The translations under genes were made by a program, and so were the position numbers. Below are positions 1 to 7,507 of a DNA stretch of 34,948 nt, piece by piece (position 1 is the first letter of the stretch; every line of letters begins with the position of its first letter). The notes beneath the pieces were generated by a model, which made no database searches, was not told the DNA's origin, and worked only from the letters and a program-made list of their open reading frames with translations. The stretch spans positions 1 to 34,948 of the forward strand of contig OMID01000027.1 of the NCBI GenBank assembly GCA_900299005.1, read 5' to 3'. This DNA comes from Oxalobacteraceae bacterium. Lineage in GTDB: Bacteria > Pseudomonadota > Gammaproteobacteria > Burkholderiales > Burkholderiaceae_D.

Positions 1-176
1 ATGGATCCTGAGTTTCGTCAGAATGACGGGTTTGTGGGGCTGTCTGCTTGCAGGTTGATGCGGGTGCGCGGCGATGGATCCTGACTTTCGTCAGGATGAC
101 GGGTTTGTGGGGCTGTCTCCTTGTAGGTTGACGCTGGTGCGTGAGGATGGATCCTGACTTTCGTCAGGATGACGGT
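1..176. repeat. 73-bp tandem repeat array, about 2.4 copies, each with a hairpin
   Basis: Units begin at 1, 74 and 147, each opening with ATGGATCCTGA. The period is exactly 73 bp; the third copy diverges after about position 176. Copies 2 and 3 hold a perfect 8-bp stem (ATCCTGAC/GTCAGGAT) around a TTTC loop at 78-97 and 151-170; copy 1 carries mismatches in the stem. The array runs to the window edge, so the full copy number is unknown. The structure resembles REP/BIME-type intergenic palindromes. No reading frame through it looks coding. Confidence 0.85.
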
Positions 177-268
177 TCACGGAATCCTTAACTTTTCAGC
201 GCCGGTCCCGGCGACAGTCGATGTCCATGCGTGCTCTGCCATAGAAACGAAGCACCTCCCCGCCCACA

Positions 269-298
269 CGTCATCCCGGCGCAAGCCGGGATCCATGT
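269..298. repeat. REP-like hairpin, inverted relative to the 73-bp array
   Basis: A perfect 6-bp stem CCCGGC/GCCGGG closes on a GCAA tetraloop (275-290), flanked by GTCAT on the left and ATCCAT on the right. The flanks are the reverse complement of the ATGGAT...ATGAC flanks of the tandem units at 1-170, so this is a related element in the opposite orientation. It lies downstream of the apbC stop codon and could stabilise the 3' end of that transcript, but it has no T-tract and is not a canonical terminator. Confidence 0.75.
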
Positions 299-345
299 CT
301 GCGCTGGCATTAACCCAGTCAAGGGCTCACCCGCATCACTCGTCC

Positions 346-1434
346 TCAATCGTTCTTGACCACAATCGAGGGAAACTTGCTCGTCATGTCCTTCGCTTTA
401 TCAGCCACCTTCACCGCGACCTTGCGCGCGATTTCTTTGTAGATCTGCGCGACCATTCCATCAGGATCGGCCACAACCGTCGGTTTGCCTGAATCAGACT
501 GCTCACGAATCGCCATCGCCAGCGGCAACTTACCCAGAAAATCAACGCCATAATCAGCGCACATCTTCTCGCCACCCCCTTCGCCAAAAATGGGCTCTGC
601 ATGCCCACAGTGACTACAGACATGCATGCTCATGTTCTCTACGATACCGATAATGGGTATGCCCACTTTCTCGAACATCTTGAGGCCTTTGCGAGCATCA
701 AGCAGTGCGATGTCTTGTGGCGTGGTGACGATGACAGCACCCGTGACAGGCACCTTCTGTGACAGGGTGAGCTGAATATCGCCCGTACCGGGGGGCATAT
801 CGACGACCAGATAATCCAGATCGCGCCAGCGGGTTTGCTCCAGTAACTGCTGTAGCGCCTGGGTCACGATGGGACCCCGCCAGACCATGGGCTGATCAGG
901 ATCGATCATGAAACCAATGGAGGCAATCTGCACGCCGTGATTTTCCAGCGGCTCCATGGTCTTGCCATCATGTGATTCAGGCTTGCCCGACACACCCATC
1001 ATCATCGGCTGCGAGGGTCCATAAATATCGGCATCGAGCAGTCCGACCGTAGCGCCTTCCGCCGCCAGCGCTAGCGCCAGATTAGCGGCTGTCGTGGATT
1101 TACCGACCCCTCCCTTGCCGGAAGCTACCGCAATGATGTTGCGCACATTTGGCAATAGCTTTACGCCGGCCTGCACGGAATGCGCAACGATTTTCGAGAA
1201 CACATGGGCGCTGATCTGACCCATGCCCGGAACAGGCTTGAGCGCAGCAATGACACTGCTGCGTATCAGGTCGATCTGGCTTTTTGCCTGATAACCGAGC
1301 TCCACATCCAGTGCGATATCGCTACCACTGATCTGGATGTTCTTGGCGGATTTACTGCTGACCAGATCCTTGCCGGTGTTTGGGTCGATAACAGCCGCCA
1401 AGGCGGCGCGAACTGCCTCTAAGGTAATACTCAT
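346..1434 (-). CDS. apbC: Iron-sulfur cluster carrier protein ApbC (Mrp/NBP35 family P-loop ATPase)
   Basis: Cytosolic scaffold/carrier that delivers Fe-S clusters to apo-proteins, dependent on ATP binding. The 362-aa protein has an N-terminal MIP18/DUF59 domain (about residues 5-85), a deviant Walker A motif GKGGVGKST near residues 106-114, the VVDMPPGTGD Walker B segment near 210-219, and a CxxC pair (Cys273, Cys276) used by the family to hold a cluster at the dimer interface. Length and domain order are standard. The ATG at 1434 follows a strong ribosome site (AGGAGAGG), which fixes the start. The MFS gene upstream ends 66 bp away on the same strand, so co-transcription is possible but not required. 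It is a housekeeping gene with nothing unusual. Confidence 0.95.
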   Translation of the reverse strand: MSITLEAVRAALAAVIDPNTGKDLVSSKSAKNIQISGSDIALDVELGYQAKSQIDLIRSSVIAALKPVPGMGQISAHVFSKIVAHSVQAGVKLLPNVRNIIAVASGKGGVGKSTTAANLALALAAEGATVGLLDADIYGPSQPMMMGVSGKPESHDGKTMEPLENHGVQIASIGFMIDPDQPMVWRGPIVTQALQQLLEQTRWRDLDYLVVDMPPGTGDIQLTLSQKVPVTGAVIVTTPQDIALLDARKGLKMFEKVGIPIIGIVENMSMHVCSHCGHAEPIFGEGGGEKMCADYGVDFLGKLPLAMAIREQSDSGKPTVVADPDGMVAQIYKEIARKVAVKVADKAKDMTSKFPSIVVKND

Positions 1435-1500
1435 TGCCTCTCCTGATGATCAGGCTCGAAAGTCTAAACCAATCTGGAGAGGTTTTCAGAAACAAAGCCT

Positions 1501-3189
1501 CTACTTGAAAAGCACCGCTGACTTTTGCAGTGTCACCCAGATCCCATAGGCCAGTGGAATCCCGACAGCCAGCCAGGCAAACAGCACGACGGAAGACTCC
1601 GATGCCTCGTCCGATGCTTCATGATCTGCCTCCTTTTCCGAGGCCAGCGAGCGCTCCTTAGCGAGTTGTTTTTCTTGCGCCAGCTCCTCATCACTCATGA
1701 AGTAACGACCATCGACCGGGCGAACCAGCAAGTTGGCAAGCAGCCCCACAACCAACAACCCGGCAAGCACGTAAAAGATGGGAGCGTAAATCTGATCAAA
1801 CGGAATGCCTTGCTCAAGTCGAATATCGTGCAAGTAATTGACAACCACGGGACCGAGAATGCCCGCTGTAGACCACGCAGTCAGCAGGCGCCCGTGAATA
1901 GCACCGACAAATTGCGTGCCGAACATGTCAGCAAGATAGGCCGGAATGGTCGCAAAGCCCCCGCCATACATCGACGCGATGACGCAGAAGCACGCCACAA
2001 AAATCGCCAGCGATTTCCAGCCGGCGGCCACAGAGGCCAACACATACAGCGCAATGCCCAGCACGAAGAAAATCACGTAAGTGGGACGTCGCCCGAGAAG
2101 ATCCGACGAAGAAGCCCAGATGAAACGGCCACCGATGTTGAATAATGAGATCAGCCCGACAAAGCCGGCACCGATCGCCACCGCACCGGCAAGCAGTTCT
2201 TTGTTCTGCTTGAGATCAGCAAAGCCGAGCTCGGGTTGTCCGATGAGCGCGCCGCCAAAGGTCTCTTGCAGCATGGGCGAGGCGGCGCCAATGATACCGA
2301 TCCCTGCTGAGACATTCATGCAGAGAATCACCCACAGCAGCCAGAACTGCGGGGTCTTGTGGGCATTTTGCAGATGCACATGATTCGTTGCGATCATCGC
2401 TGAGGATTCGGTCGCCGCAGGCGGCTCCCAGCCCGCTGGTTTCCATCCGGTAGCAGGCACGCGGTAGCCGAAAGCGCCGGCAAACATGAACACCGCATAA
2501 ATCGAAGCGAGCGCCAGGAAGGTCTGCCAGACACCGGGGTCGCCGGGACTCGCGAATTTGGCCATCAGCAAAGTCGCCAGCGGAGAACCGATCATCGCGC
2601 CGCCACCAAAACCCATGATCGCCATGCCTGTTGCCATGCCTCGGCGGTCGGGAAACCATTTGATCAATGTCGAGACCGGAGAAATGTAACCCAAGCCCAG
2701 GCCTATGCCGCCAATCAGTCCCGAGCCGAGCCACATCATCCATAGCTGATGCTGATGCACCCCCAGTGCCGAAATCAGCAACCCGCCACACCAGCAAATT
2801 GCAGAGACAAAACCCGCTTTGCGCGGACCCGAGCGCTCAAGCCATCCACCCCAGATGGCGGCTGAGCAACCGAGCACCACAAAAAAGAGCGTGTACATCC
2901 AGCCCAGATCGAACTGAGTCCAGTTGCAATCGGTCGCAGACAAGGCACGAGCGGTACCCGCCAGCTTGTCGGCAAACGTCGTGGCGCCGGCCGCGCAGGA
3001 TGGCAGTGGCGTACCGTCCGGACCCAGCAGCGCACTGCCCAGAGGTTTCCAGAACACGGAGAAACCGTACGCCATGCCGATGCAAAGATGAATCGCCAGC
3101 GCCGCAGGTGGCACCAGCCAGCGATTGAAGCCGGGACCTGCAATCGTGCGCTCTTTGGCCAGCAGATCCGGCAGTCGAAACAAGCCCAT
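1501..3189 (-). CDS. MFS transporter, oxalate/formate antiporter (OFA) family
   Basis: Inner-membrane carrier of about 562 residues with roughly 12 hydrophobic segments. The large loop near the N-terminus and the GFGGGAMIGSP and FNIGGRFIWASSSDLLGRRP segments are typical of OFA-type MFS proteins; the latter is the classic MFS loop signature G-R-x-x-x-x-x-x-D-x-x-G-R-R. The frame is open up to 3540, but the ATG at 3189 follows AGGAGGGG and begins the first membrane domain, so I use it. The acidic/Lys-rich tail before the last membrane segment (EEELAQEKQ-like) is a usual feature of this group. It is divergent from a ModE-like regulator, suggesting regulated uptake or exchange of a small carboxylate such as formate or oxalate. 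Substrate is inferred from family only. Confidence 0.85.
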   Translation of the reverse strand: MGLFRLPDLLAKERTIAGPGFNRWLVPPAALAIHLCIGMAYGFSVFWKPLGSALLGPDGTPLPSCAAGATTFADKLAGTARALSATDCNWTQFDLGWMYTLFFVVLGCSAAIWGGWLERSGPRKAGFVSAICWCGGLLISALGVHQHQLWMMWLGSGLIGGIGLGLGYISPVSTLIKWFPDRRGMATGMAIMGFGGGAMIGSPLATLLMAKFASPGDPGVWQTFLALASIYAVFMFAGAFGYRVPATGWKPAGWEPPAATESSAMIATNHVHLQNAHKTPQFWLLWVILCMNVSAGIGIIGAASPMLQETFGGALIGQPELGFADLKQNKELLAGAVAIGAGFVGLISLFNIGGRFIWASSSDLLGRRPTYVIFFVLGIALYVLASVAAGWKSLAIFVACFCVIASMYGGGFATIPAYLADMFGTQFVGAIHGRLLTAWSTAGILGPVVVNYLHDIRLEQGIPFDQIYAPIFYVLAGLLVVGLLANLLVRPVDGRYFMSDEELAQEKQLAKERSLASEKEADHEASDEASESSVVLFAWLAVGIPLAYGIWVTLQKSAVLFK

Positions 3190-3345
3190 AGCCCCTCCTG
3201 AATGTTGGGTGCCCTCGGATGGCGGCCTCAATCGGTTATTTTCATCGCCCCCGGCACGGGTAACGATCGCTCTGATACAGTCTTGGTCGTGTTCGGCCGG
3301 GAAGACGCCGGTCGCTATTCTAATCGCAATACACCAGCGTTCAGA
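3190..3345. promoter_or_regulatory. Divergent intergenic region between the OFA carrier and the ModE-like regulator
   Basis: The 156 bp separate two start codons pointing outward (3189 minus, 3346 plus), so promoters for both genes and the likely operator of the regulator must lie here. An open frame continues upstream of 3346 through this region, but it lacks a good start and would remove the divergent promoter. I could not assign a specific operator by eye. Confidence 0.5.
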
Positions 3346-4413
3346 ATGTTCAAAGTCAGGATCAGTCCGCATTGGGAAATCCGTCGAGCCGAGAGCAGCG
3401 CGCTGGACACCGCCGTTCTGCTTTCGCTGCTGCGCGCCATTGAAGAGACAGGCTCTATTGCCCGCGCTGCACAAACGGTTGGCCTGTCTTATCGCTACGC
3501 CTGGGGCCTGCTGCGCGAGGCCGAAACCCTGTTCGGGCATAGCCTGATGCAGACAGGACGTGGCCGCGGAACCTCGCTCTCACCGCTGGCAGACAAACTG
3601 ATCTGGGCGGATCGCCGCATTGCAGCACGCCTTTCGCCAACGCTGGACAGCCTCGCATCGGAGCTGGAAACCGAATTGGGCAAAACCCTAGGCAATACCG
3701 TATCCATGACACGGCTAGATGCCAGCCACGGCTTTGCCGTCGCCGCCTTCCTCAAGCAGGCTGGAGAATCGGGTCTGCCTATTGATCTGCGCTACCGCAA
3801 CAGCAGCGATGCCGTAGCCGCGCTGTCTCGTGGCGAGTCAGACCTGGCCGGCTTTCATGTGCCCTTAGGTGAGTTCGAGGCGCGCGCGATGGAACGCTAC
3901 CGGCGCTGGCTTGATGCAAAGACCCACAAACTGATTCATCTGGCCGTGCGCGAACAAGGCCTGTTCGTCAATGCCGGCAACCCGCATGGCATCCGGACCA
4001 TCGCGGACCTTGCGCGAGCGGGAGTACGGTTCGTGAATCGGCAGGCGGGGTCTGGCACGCGCATGTTGCTTGAACTGATGCTGGCTCAGCAAAACATCTT
4101 GCCGTCGCAAGTCAGCGGTTTCGAAAATACCGAATTCACGCATTCGGCAGTCGCCGCTTTCATCGCCAGCGGCATGGCCGATGTCGGCTTTGGCGTGCAG
4201 ACGGCTGCCGAGCGTTTCAAATTGGATTTCATCCCGCTGATACGAGAGCGCTACTTCTTTGCAGTGAGCGCCGAGATGCTCGGACAAGCCCAGATGAAGC
4301 AGCTGATGTCAGTGCTGCGCTCTGACAGCTTCCGTGAGGCAGTCAATCAATTACCTGGCTATGATGCCTCCGACACCGGCAGAATACTCACGCTGATAGA
4401 AGCCTTTGGTTAA
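3346..4413 (+). CDS. ModE-like HTH regulator with periplasmic-binding-protein-like sensor domain
   Basis: A 355-aa cytosolic transcription factor. The N-terminus (about residues 20-85) is a winged helix of the ModE/LysR type: SIARAAQTVGLSYRYAWGLL is the helix-turn-helix, followed by a Gly/Arg-rich wing (GRGRGTSLSP). Residues about 110-340 form a PBP-like domain (PF12727 type) with the phrase RFVNRQAGSGTRMLLEL, typical of molybdate or oxyanion binding folds fused to regulators. It is divergent from the OFA carrier, so control of that gene is the simplest hypothesis; mobA lies about 2 kb downstream on the same strand, compatible with molybdenum or formate metabolism. The ATG at 3346 was chosen because it starts the HTH domain. 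The ligand is not deducible from sequence. Confidence 0.8.
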   Translation: MFKVRISPHWEIRRAESSALDTAVLLSLLRAIEETGSIARAAQTVGLSYRYAWGLLREAETLFGHSLMQTGRGRGTSLSPLADKLIWADRRIAARLSPTLDSLASELETELGKTLGNTVSMTRLDASHGFAVAAFLKQAGESGLPIDLRYRNSSDAVAALSRGESDLAGFHVPLGEFEARAMERYRRWLDAKTHKLIHLAVREQGLFVNAGNPHGIRTIADLARAGVRFVNRQAGSGTRMLLELMLAQQNILPSQVSGFENTEFTHSAVAAFIASGMADVGFGVQTAAERFKLDFIPLIRERYFFAVSAEMLGQAQMKQLMSVLRSDSFREAVNQLPGYDASDTGRILTLIEAFG

Positions 4414-4586
4414 GCGAGCAGCCCCGTGATGCGCTGCAGGGATAACTACGTTTGCGGCCGGCAGATCGGTACTTTATGTACGAGAAGCTGCCTCGTCAGG
4501 TTAATGGCAAGGCGACACTAGCGCAGACCGTACAGACGTAAGGCCAGTCATTTACAACGTCGCGAGCGACTTGGCGCGATAGGTAC

Positions 4587-5093
4587 TTATTCTGGCGACT
4601 CACCCACCAAACCCAATTCCTCTCGCAAGCCTTTAACCGTTAGCACAGCAGTGGTCAGCGCGGTCAATACCACATGATCAGATTCGGCATCGAGTGTGAT
4701 CGGCGCAGTCGCAAGTAGCATGATTCTCTTGGTATCGGGATTACGCGCAACCGCCATCATGAATGGCGCCGGAAAATTGGCCTGTCGATCCAACAGCATG
4801 CCATGCAAATCTTCCTCATGAGCCGTAAGAGGCAGGCCAACGTCAAGATACATCTTGACATGGGCAGACCATTCTTCAAGTTCCAAGGCAACTAGTATGT
4901 TGTCAATCAACATAAGATGGTTTTGAATCACGGCAGCTTGGTCAGCCACAGGCAGATTTAATGAAGTGCAGATACGCCCAATCATGGCGTCAAACTCCAT
5001 CAGCAGATTGATCTGGGTATCGTTGCCGGATTCAAGGACAGGAGGCAGGCTGGCTTGCATATCTGAAGCGGAAATAGTGTGTTCAGTTTGCAT
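4587..5093 (-). CDS. Putative type III secretion chaperone (CesT-like), partner of the upstream gene
   Basis: A small acidic protein (168 aa) with no signal peptide or membrane segment. Its pattern of an N-terminal helix, a central stretch with a weak LDVGLPLTAHEEDLH-type strand region and a C-terminal helix (VVLTALTTAVLTVKGLREEL) fits the CesT/SycE chaperone fold in size, charge and layout, although the similarity is only general. It overlaps the end of the hydrophobic candidate effector by 11 bp (5083-5093), so the two are translationally linked, as is common for effector-chaperone pairs. A GAGGA ribosome site precedes the ATG at 5093. It could instead be an unrelated small acidic partner protein; confidence in the coding call is high, in the function moderate. 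Confidence 0.6.
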   Translation of the reverse strand: MQTEHTISASDMQASLPPVLESGNDTQINLLMEFDAMIGRICTSLNLPVADQAAVIQNHLMLIDNILVALELEEWSAHVKMYLDVGLPLTAHEEDLHGMLLDRQANFPAPFMMAVARNPDTKRIMLLATAPITLDAESDHVVLTALTTAVLTVKGLREELGLVGESPE

Positions 5094-6147
5094 GGGTATT
5101 CCTCGTTTTGATTGAGTCTTGAGATCTCATGAATTCGTTTTCTACATCTGCCTTGTTGAATGTCTTGGTAAACACAGTGTAAAGCAGCAGCGCTGTGCCA
5201 ACTGTATACATGGCCTGCGGCATTTCATGACGAATGGCTTTTGCTTGAGCAGCCAACTGTGCTGCCTTGGGCAGGAGCCCTTTTATATCGGCAAGCACCG
5301 ATTGATCAGTGGTAATAGCTTCTGCTTGTAATAATCGTTTATAGTCGTTTTCCTCTAATGAGGTGCCCAAGAGCTTGTCTGCAATTTGTTCTTTTACGCC
5401 GGGAAATGATATGAGCGCTCCGACCACCCCAACACCCGCAATACTCCAAAACAGTCTATTGACATGTTTTCTGTCAGACCCGGTCATCTGATGGCCTGCG
5501 GTTTCTGGACGCTGAACTGCCCTATGATTTATCAACTCACCGATCACTTTACCCGCAACTAACGATAAAGCTGCCTTTACCAAACTAGCTTCGAGAGACC
5601 TAGGAAAAAATTTTGGATTCCCGAGACGAACGCTCATATTTTTTAGCGCGAAGTCGGCACCTGTTTTAATGCCTGAACCTTTATAAAATAGCGCTGAGCT
5701 GAACAGTCCACACACCGCACCGCTGATCGCACTTCCAAGAAATGAAGCCAAATTGACAGAACTGCCGTTCATGCGAGAATGAACCATCGCACTATTCATT
5801 AGTATATTTTTAACCGCAGTTACCAACGGACGAGCTTGCGGCGTGGCTGCACCCGCCAATAAAGTCAGGGTATCGCTGATCGTTTTCTTGTATTGAATAT
5901 GAACGCTCTGCAGTAGCGATTGTTGCCTCGCTGGTTGCTGGATCGATGTTTGTTTTCCCCTCGATACATCAACGAAATAAAAGACCCCCTTCACCAGCAG
6001 GCTGGCAGCCAGGGTATTGACATCCAGCCGAGAAAAAATGGGGGTGCCCGGACTGTTCGTTTTGCTCACGACGGCTGCCGCAGCAGCTGGCGGTGCTGTC
6101 GTTGGTACCTGGGGTTGCCCGACAGGTGAATTCGCCGGAATACTCAC
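5083..6147 (-). CDS. Candidate type III-secreted hydrophobic effector, unrecognised family
   Basis: I do not recognise the family. The 354-aa product starts with about 35 residues rich in Ser, Pro, Thr and Ala (TTAPPAAAAAVV), the disordered composition typical of T3SS export signals, and has no Sec signal peptide. Hydrophobic stretches lie near residues 134-155 (Gly/Ser-rich), 186-206, 231-249 and 312-326, so the protein may insert in a target membrane. The GTG at 6147 is preceded by AGGGAG at ideal spacing; the frame extends to an ATG at 6171 without a ribosome site (362 aa). The region looks AT-richer than the housekeeping genes around it. It overlaps a chaperone-like gene, the main reason for suspecting secretion. 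An ordinary inner-membrane protein is the alternative. Confidence 0.55.
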   Translation of the reverse strand: MSIPANSPVGQPQVPTTAPPAAAAAVVSKTNSPGTPIFSRLDVNTLAASLLVKGVFYFVDVSRGKQTSIQQPARQQSLLQSVHIQYKKTISDTLTLLAGAATPQARPLVTAVKNILMNSAMVHSRMNGSSVNLASFLGSAISGAVCGLFSSALFYKGSGIKTGADFALKNMSVRLGNPKFFPRSLEASLVKAALSLVAGKVIGELINHRAVQRPETAGHQMTGSDRKHVNRLFWSIAGVGVVGALISFPGVKEQIADKLLGTSLEENDYKRLLQAEAITTDQSVLADIKGLLPKAAQLAAQAKAIRHEMPQAMYTVGTALLLYTVFTKTFNKADVENEFMRSQDSIKTRNTHAN

Positions 6148-6153
6148 TGCAGT

Positions 6154-6159
6154 CTCCCT
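6154..6159 (-). promoter_or_regulatory. Ribosome binding site that decides a GTG start
   Basis: AGGGAG on the minus strand, 6 nt before the GTG at 6147. The alternative in-frame ATG at 6171 has no purine-rich site upstream, so this site supports the GTG start for the hydrophobic candidate effector. Confidence 0.55.
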
Positions 6160-6313
6160 ATAAAACTCCATTAAAGACCAAGCTTCGCGCGAAGAATAAT
6201 TGGCCGGTCCTGAGATTTTGTTGCAGCAGCGTCAGCTTGAATGGCGACTCCCTTCCTAGGGTGTCACTGACGCCCTTACTGTAGGGCTTATTACCGTTGG
6301 TTTTTTATGAGTA

Positions 6314-6361
6314 ATGCACTAGGTGGTGCACTAGGTGACGTACTGGGTGGTGCACTAACGT
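6314..6361. repeat. 12-bp tandem repeat, four units
   Basis: Four consecutive 12-mers: ATGCACTAGGTG, GTGCACTAGGTG, ACGTACTGGGTG, GTGCACTAACGT. Units 1 and 2 differ at one base, the others at two to four. The array sits 166 bp upstream of the GTG start of the candidate effector and about 145 bp before mobA. It could be a set of helically phased binding sites (about one per turn) or a slippage-prone microsatellite. Confidence 0.75.
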
Positions 6362-6505
6362 CGTCTTTTTGAACCTCCGGAGGGACAGACGACCGAGGAA
6401 TCACAGCAGCGCCAGGGTCTTTCGATAACCGGGTATGATGCGATGGACTCTAGCCCGAGTGGCATCCACACACCTGCCCTGGGCCAATCGCCAGGAAAGC
6501 GCATC

Positions 6506-7129
6506 ATGCCCACTACCAGCATTCCGCGAGAACAAATCACCGGCCTTCTGCTGGCAGGTGGGCTTGGTACCCGCATGGGGCATATCGACAAAGGCTTGCT
6601 GCCCATGGAGAATTCAACGCTGGCCTGCCTGAGCATTCAGCGTTTGGCGCCACAAGTGGGGTCAGTACTGATCAATGCGAATCGTAACCTCGCCACCTAC
6701 GCTCAGTTCGGTTATCCGGTGGTGCAGGATGAGACTAATGAACACGCCGGACCGCTCGCCGGCATGCATGCCGGGCTTGGACAATGCAAGACGCCTTACC
6801 TATTGACAGTGCCTTGCGACTCGCCAGCGTTTCCGAGAGATCTTGCTCAGCGTCTTGCATTTGCAATGAAACTCGCGGCCGCCGATCTTGCCTTTGTCGT
6901 CACCGGAGAGCACAGCCGCCCTGAGTTACACCCCGTGTTCTGCCTGATGAAAACCACCCTGCTGCCATCCTTGGAGGTTTACTTGCGCAACGGCGGCCGC
7001 AAGGTGACTGGCTGGCTATTGCAGCAAGCGCATGCGCAGGCCCATTTTTCGGATGAGGCAGCCTTTGTGAATATCAATACGCCGCATGACCTCAAGCGCT
7101 TCACGTCAGGTGCCTCGTCCCAGACCTGA
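6506..7129 (+). CDS. mobA: Molybdenum cofactor guanylyltransferase MobA
   Basis: Cytosolic enzyme that attaches GMP to molybdopterin to form the MGD cofactor used by DMSO-reductase-family enzymes such as formate dehydrogenases. The 207-aa protein has the nucleotidyltransferase motif LLAGGLGTRMGHIDKGLL (residues 14-31), the metal-binding PCDSP (Asp105) and a late NINTP motif, all standard for MobA. The ATG at 6506 was chosen over the one at 6443 because AGGAAA lies upstream and the family normally starts about 10 residues before the Gly-rich loop. It is flanked on both sides by minus-strand islets of probable secretion cargo and separated by one of them from the ModE-like regulator, so the molybdenum theme of this locus appears interrupted. 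Confidence 0.93.
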   Translation: MPTTSIPREQITGLLLAGGLGTRMGHIDKGLLPMENSTLACLSIQRLAPQVGSVLINANRNLATYAQFGYPVVQDETNEHAGPLAGMHAGLGQCKTPYLLTVPCDSPAFPRDLAQRLAFAMKLAAADLAFVVTGEHSRPELHPVFCLMKTTLLPSLEVYLRNGGRKVTGWLLQQAHAQAHFSDEAAFVNINTPHDLKRFTSGASSQT

Positions 7130-7270
7130 AAAACGGATTGCCCATCACCAGCGTACTCGATGGCGTCTCAATCCCCTGCAAACTCCTGCAGAGGTGTTTC
7201 GAGAAGCCCCCAAAACATTGAATATCACGAGGCATTGCGGCCACCACTGCACCCAGACCATGAAGATCAA

Positions 7271-7507
7271 TCACGCATGAAGATCGACGTGCTGAGAAAG
7301 ATAGCGGTTTGGTGCAAATGCGATTTCTCCGACTAATTGATCCAGCAGACTCTCATTGCCCAATACTTCTCTTGCCTGATCGGAGGTAATCGGGATATTG
7401 AGTGTGTACATGGCTGAGGTACCGCACAAGACGCTCGCATAGTAACGCTCATCTTTTTTGATCAATGCGTATCGACCTGCTTCTTCTTTGATAATTTCTG
7501 GCGTCAT
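7271..7507 (-). CDS. Small protein coupled to the candidate toxin; possible immunity protein
   Basis: A 78-aa soluble protein without signal peptide or membrane segment. Its ATG (7507) overlaps the stop of the upstream gene as ATGA, and AAGGAG lies 8 nt upstream, so translation is tightly coupled; the frame also extends to 7546 but that start has no support. The sequence pattern (RYALIKKDERYYASVLCG, then a helix, then IAFAPNRYL) is like that of small immunity proteins encoded after polymorphic toxins, by general resemblance rather than a firm family match. Position directly behind a toxin-like C-terminus supports that reading. It might instead be a second, smaller chaperone. It is the last gene of the operon and converges on mobA. 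Confidence 0.5.
   Translation of the reverse strand: MTPEIIKEEAGRYALIKKDERYYASVLCGTSAMYTLNIPITSDQAREVLGNESLLDQLVGEIAFAPNRYLSQHVDLHA

Larger units (their letters stand above)
6148..6505. promoter_or_regulatory. Gene-free divergent region between the first effector islet and mobA
   Basis: About 358 bp with no convincing gene. It must hold the promoter of the minus-strand islet and of mobA. It contains a 12-bp tandem repeat (6314-6361, listed separately), a small inverted repeat GCCCT...AGGGC at 6272-6287, and a GGGTGTC heptamer at 6259-6265 that also occurs about 105 bp ahead of the second islet. I found no clear match to a hrp box, PIP box or tts box. Confidence 0.45.

Noticed and set aside
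1-176. Short-spaced repeats that could suggest a CRISPR array
   Set aside because: The 73-bp units are almost entirely repeat with no unique spacers, and no cas gene is near; they are tandem hairpin repeats.
169-492. Open frame of 107 codons on the plus strand at the left edge
   Set aside because: It runs through REP-like repeats and then antisense to apbC, with low-complexity translation and no ribosome site.
3190-3540. N-terminal extension of the MFS gene to 3540
   Set aside because: The extra 117 residues are not membrane-like, overlap the divergent regulator gene, and the ATG at 3189 has a good ribosome site.
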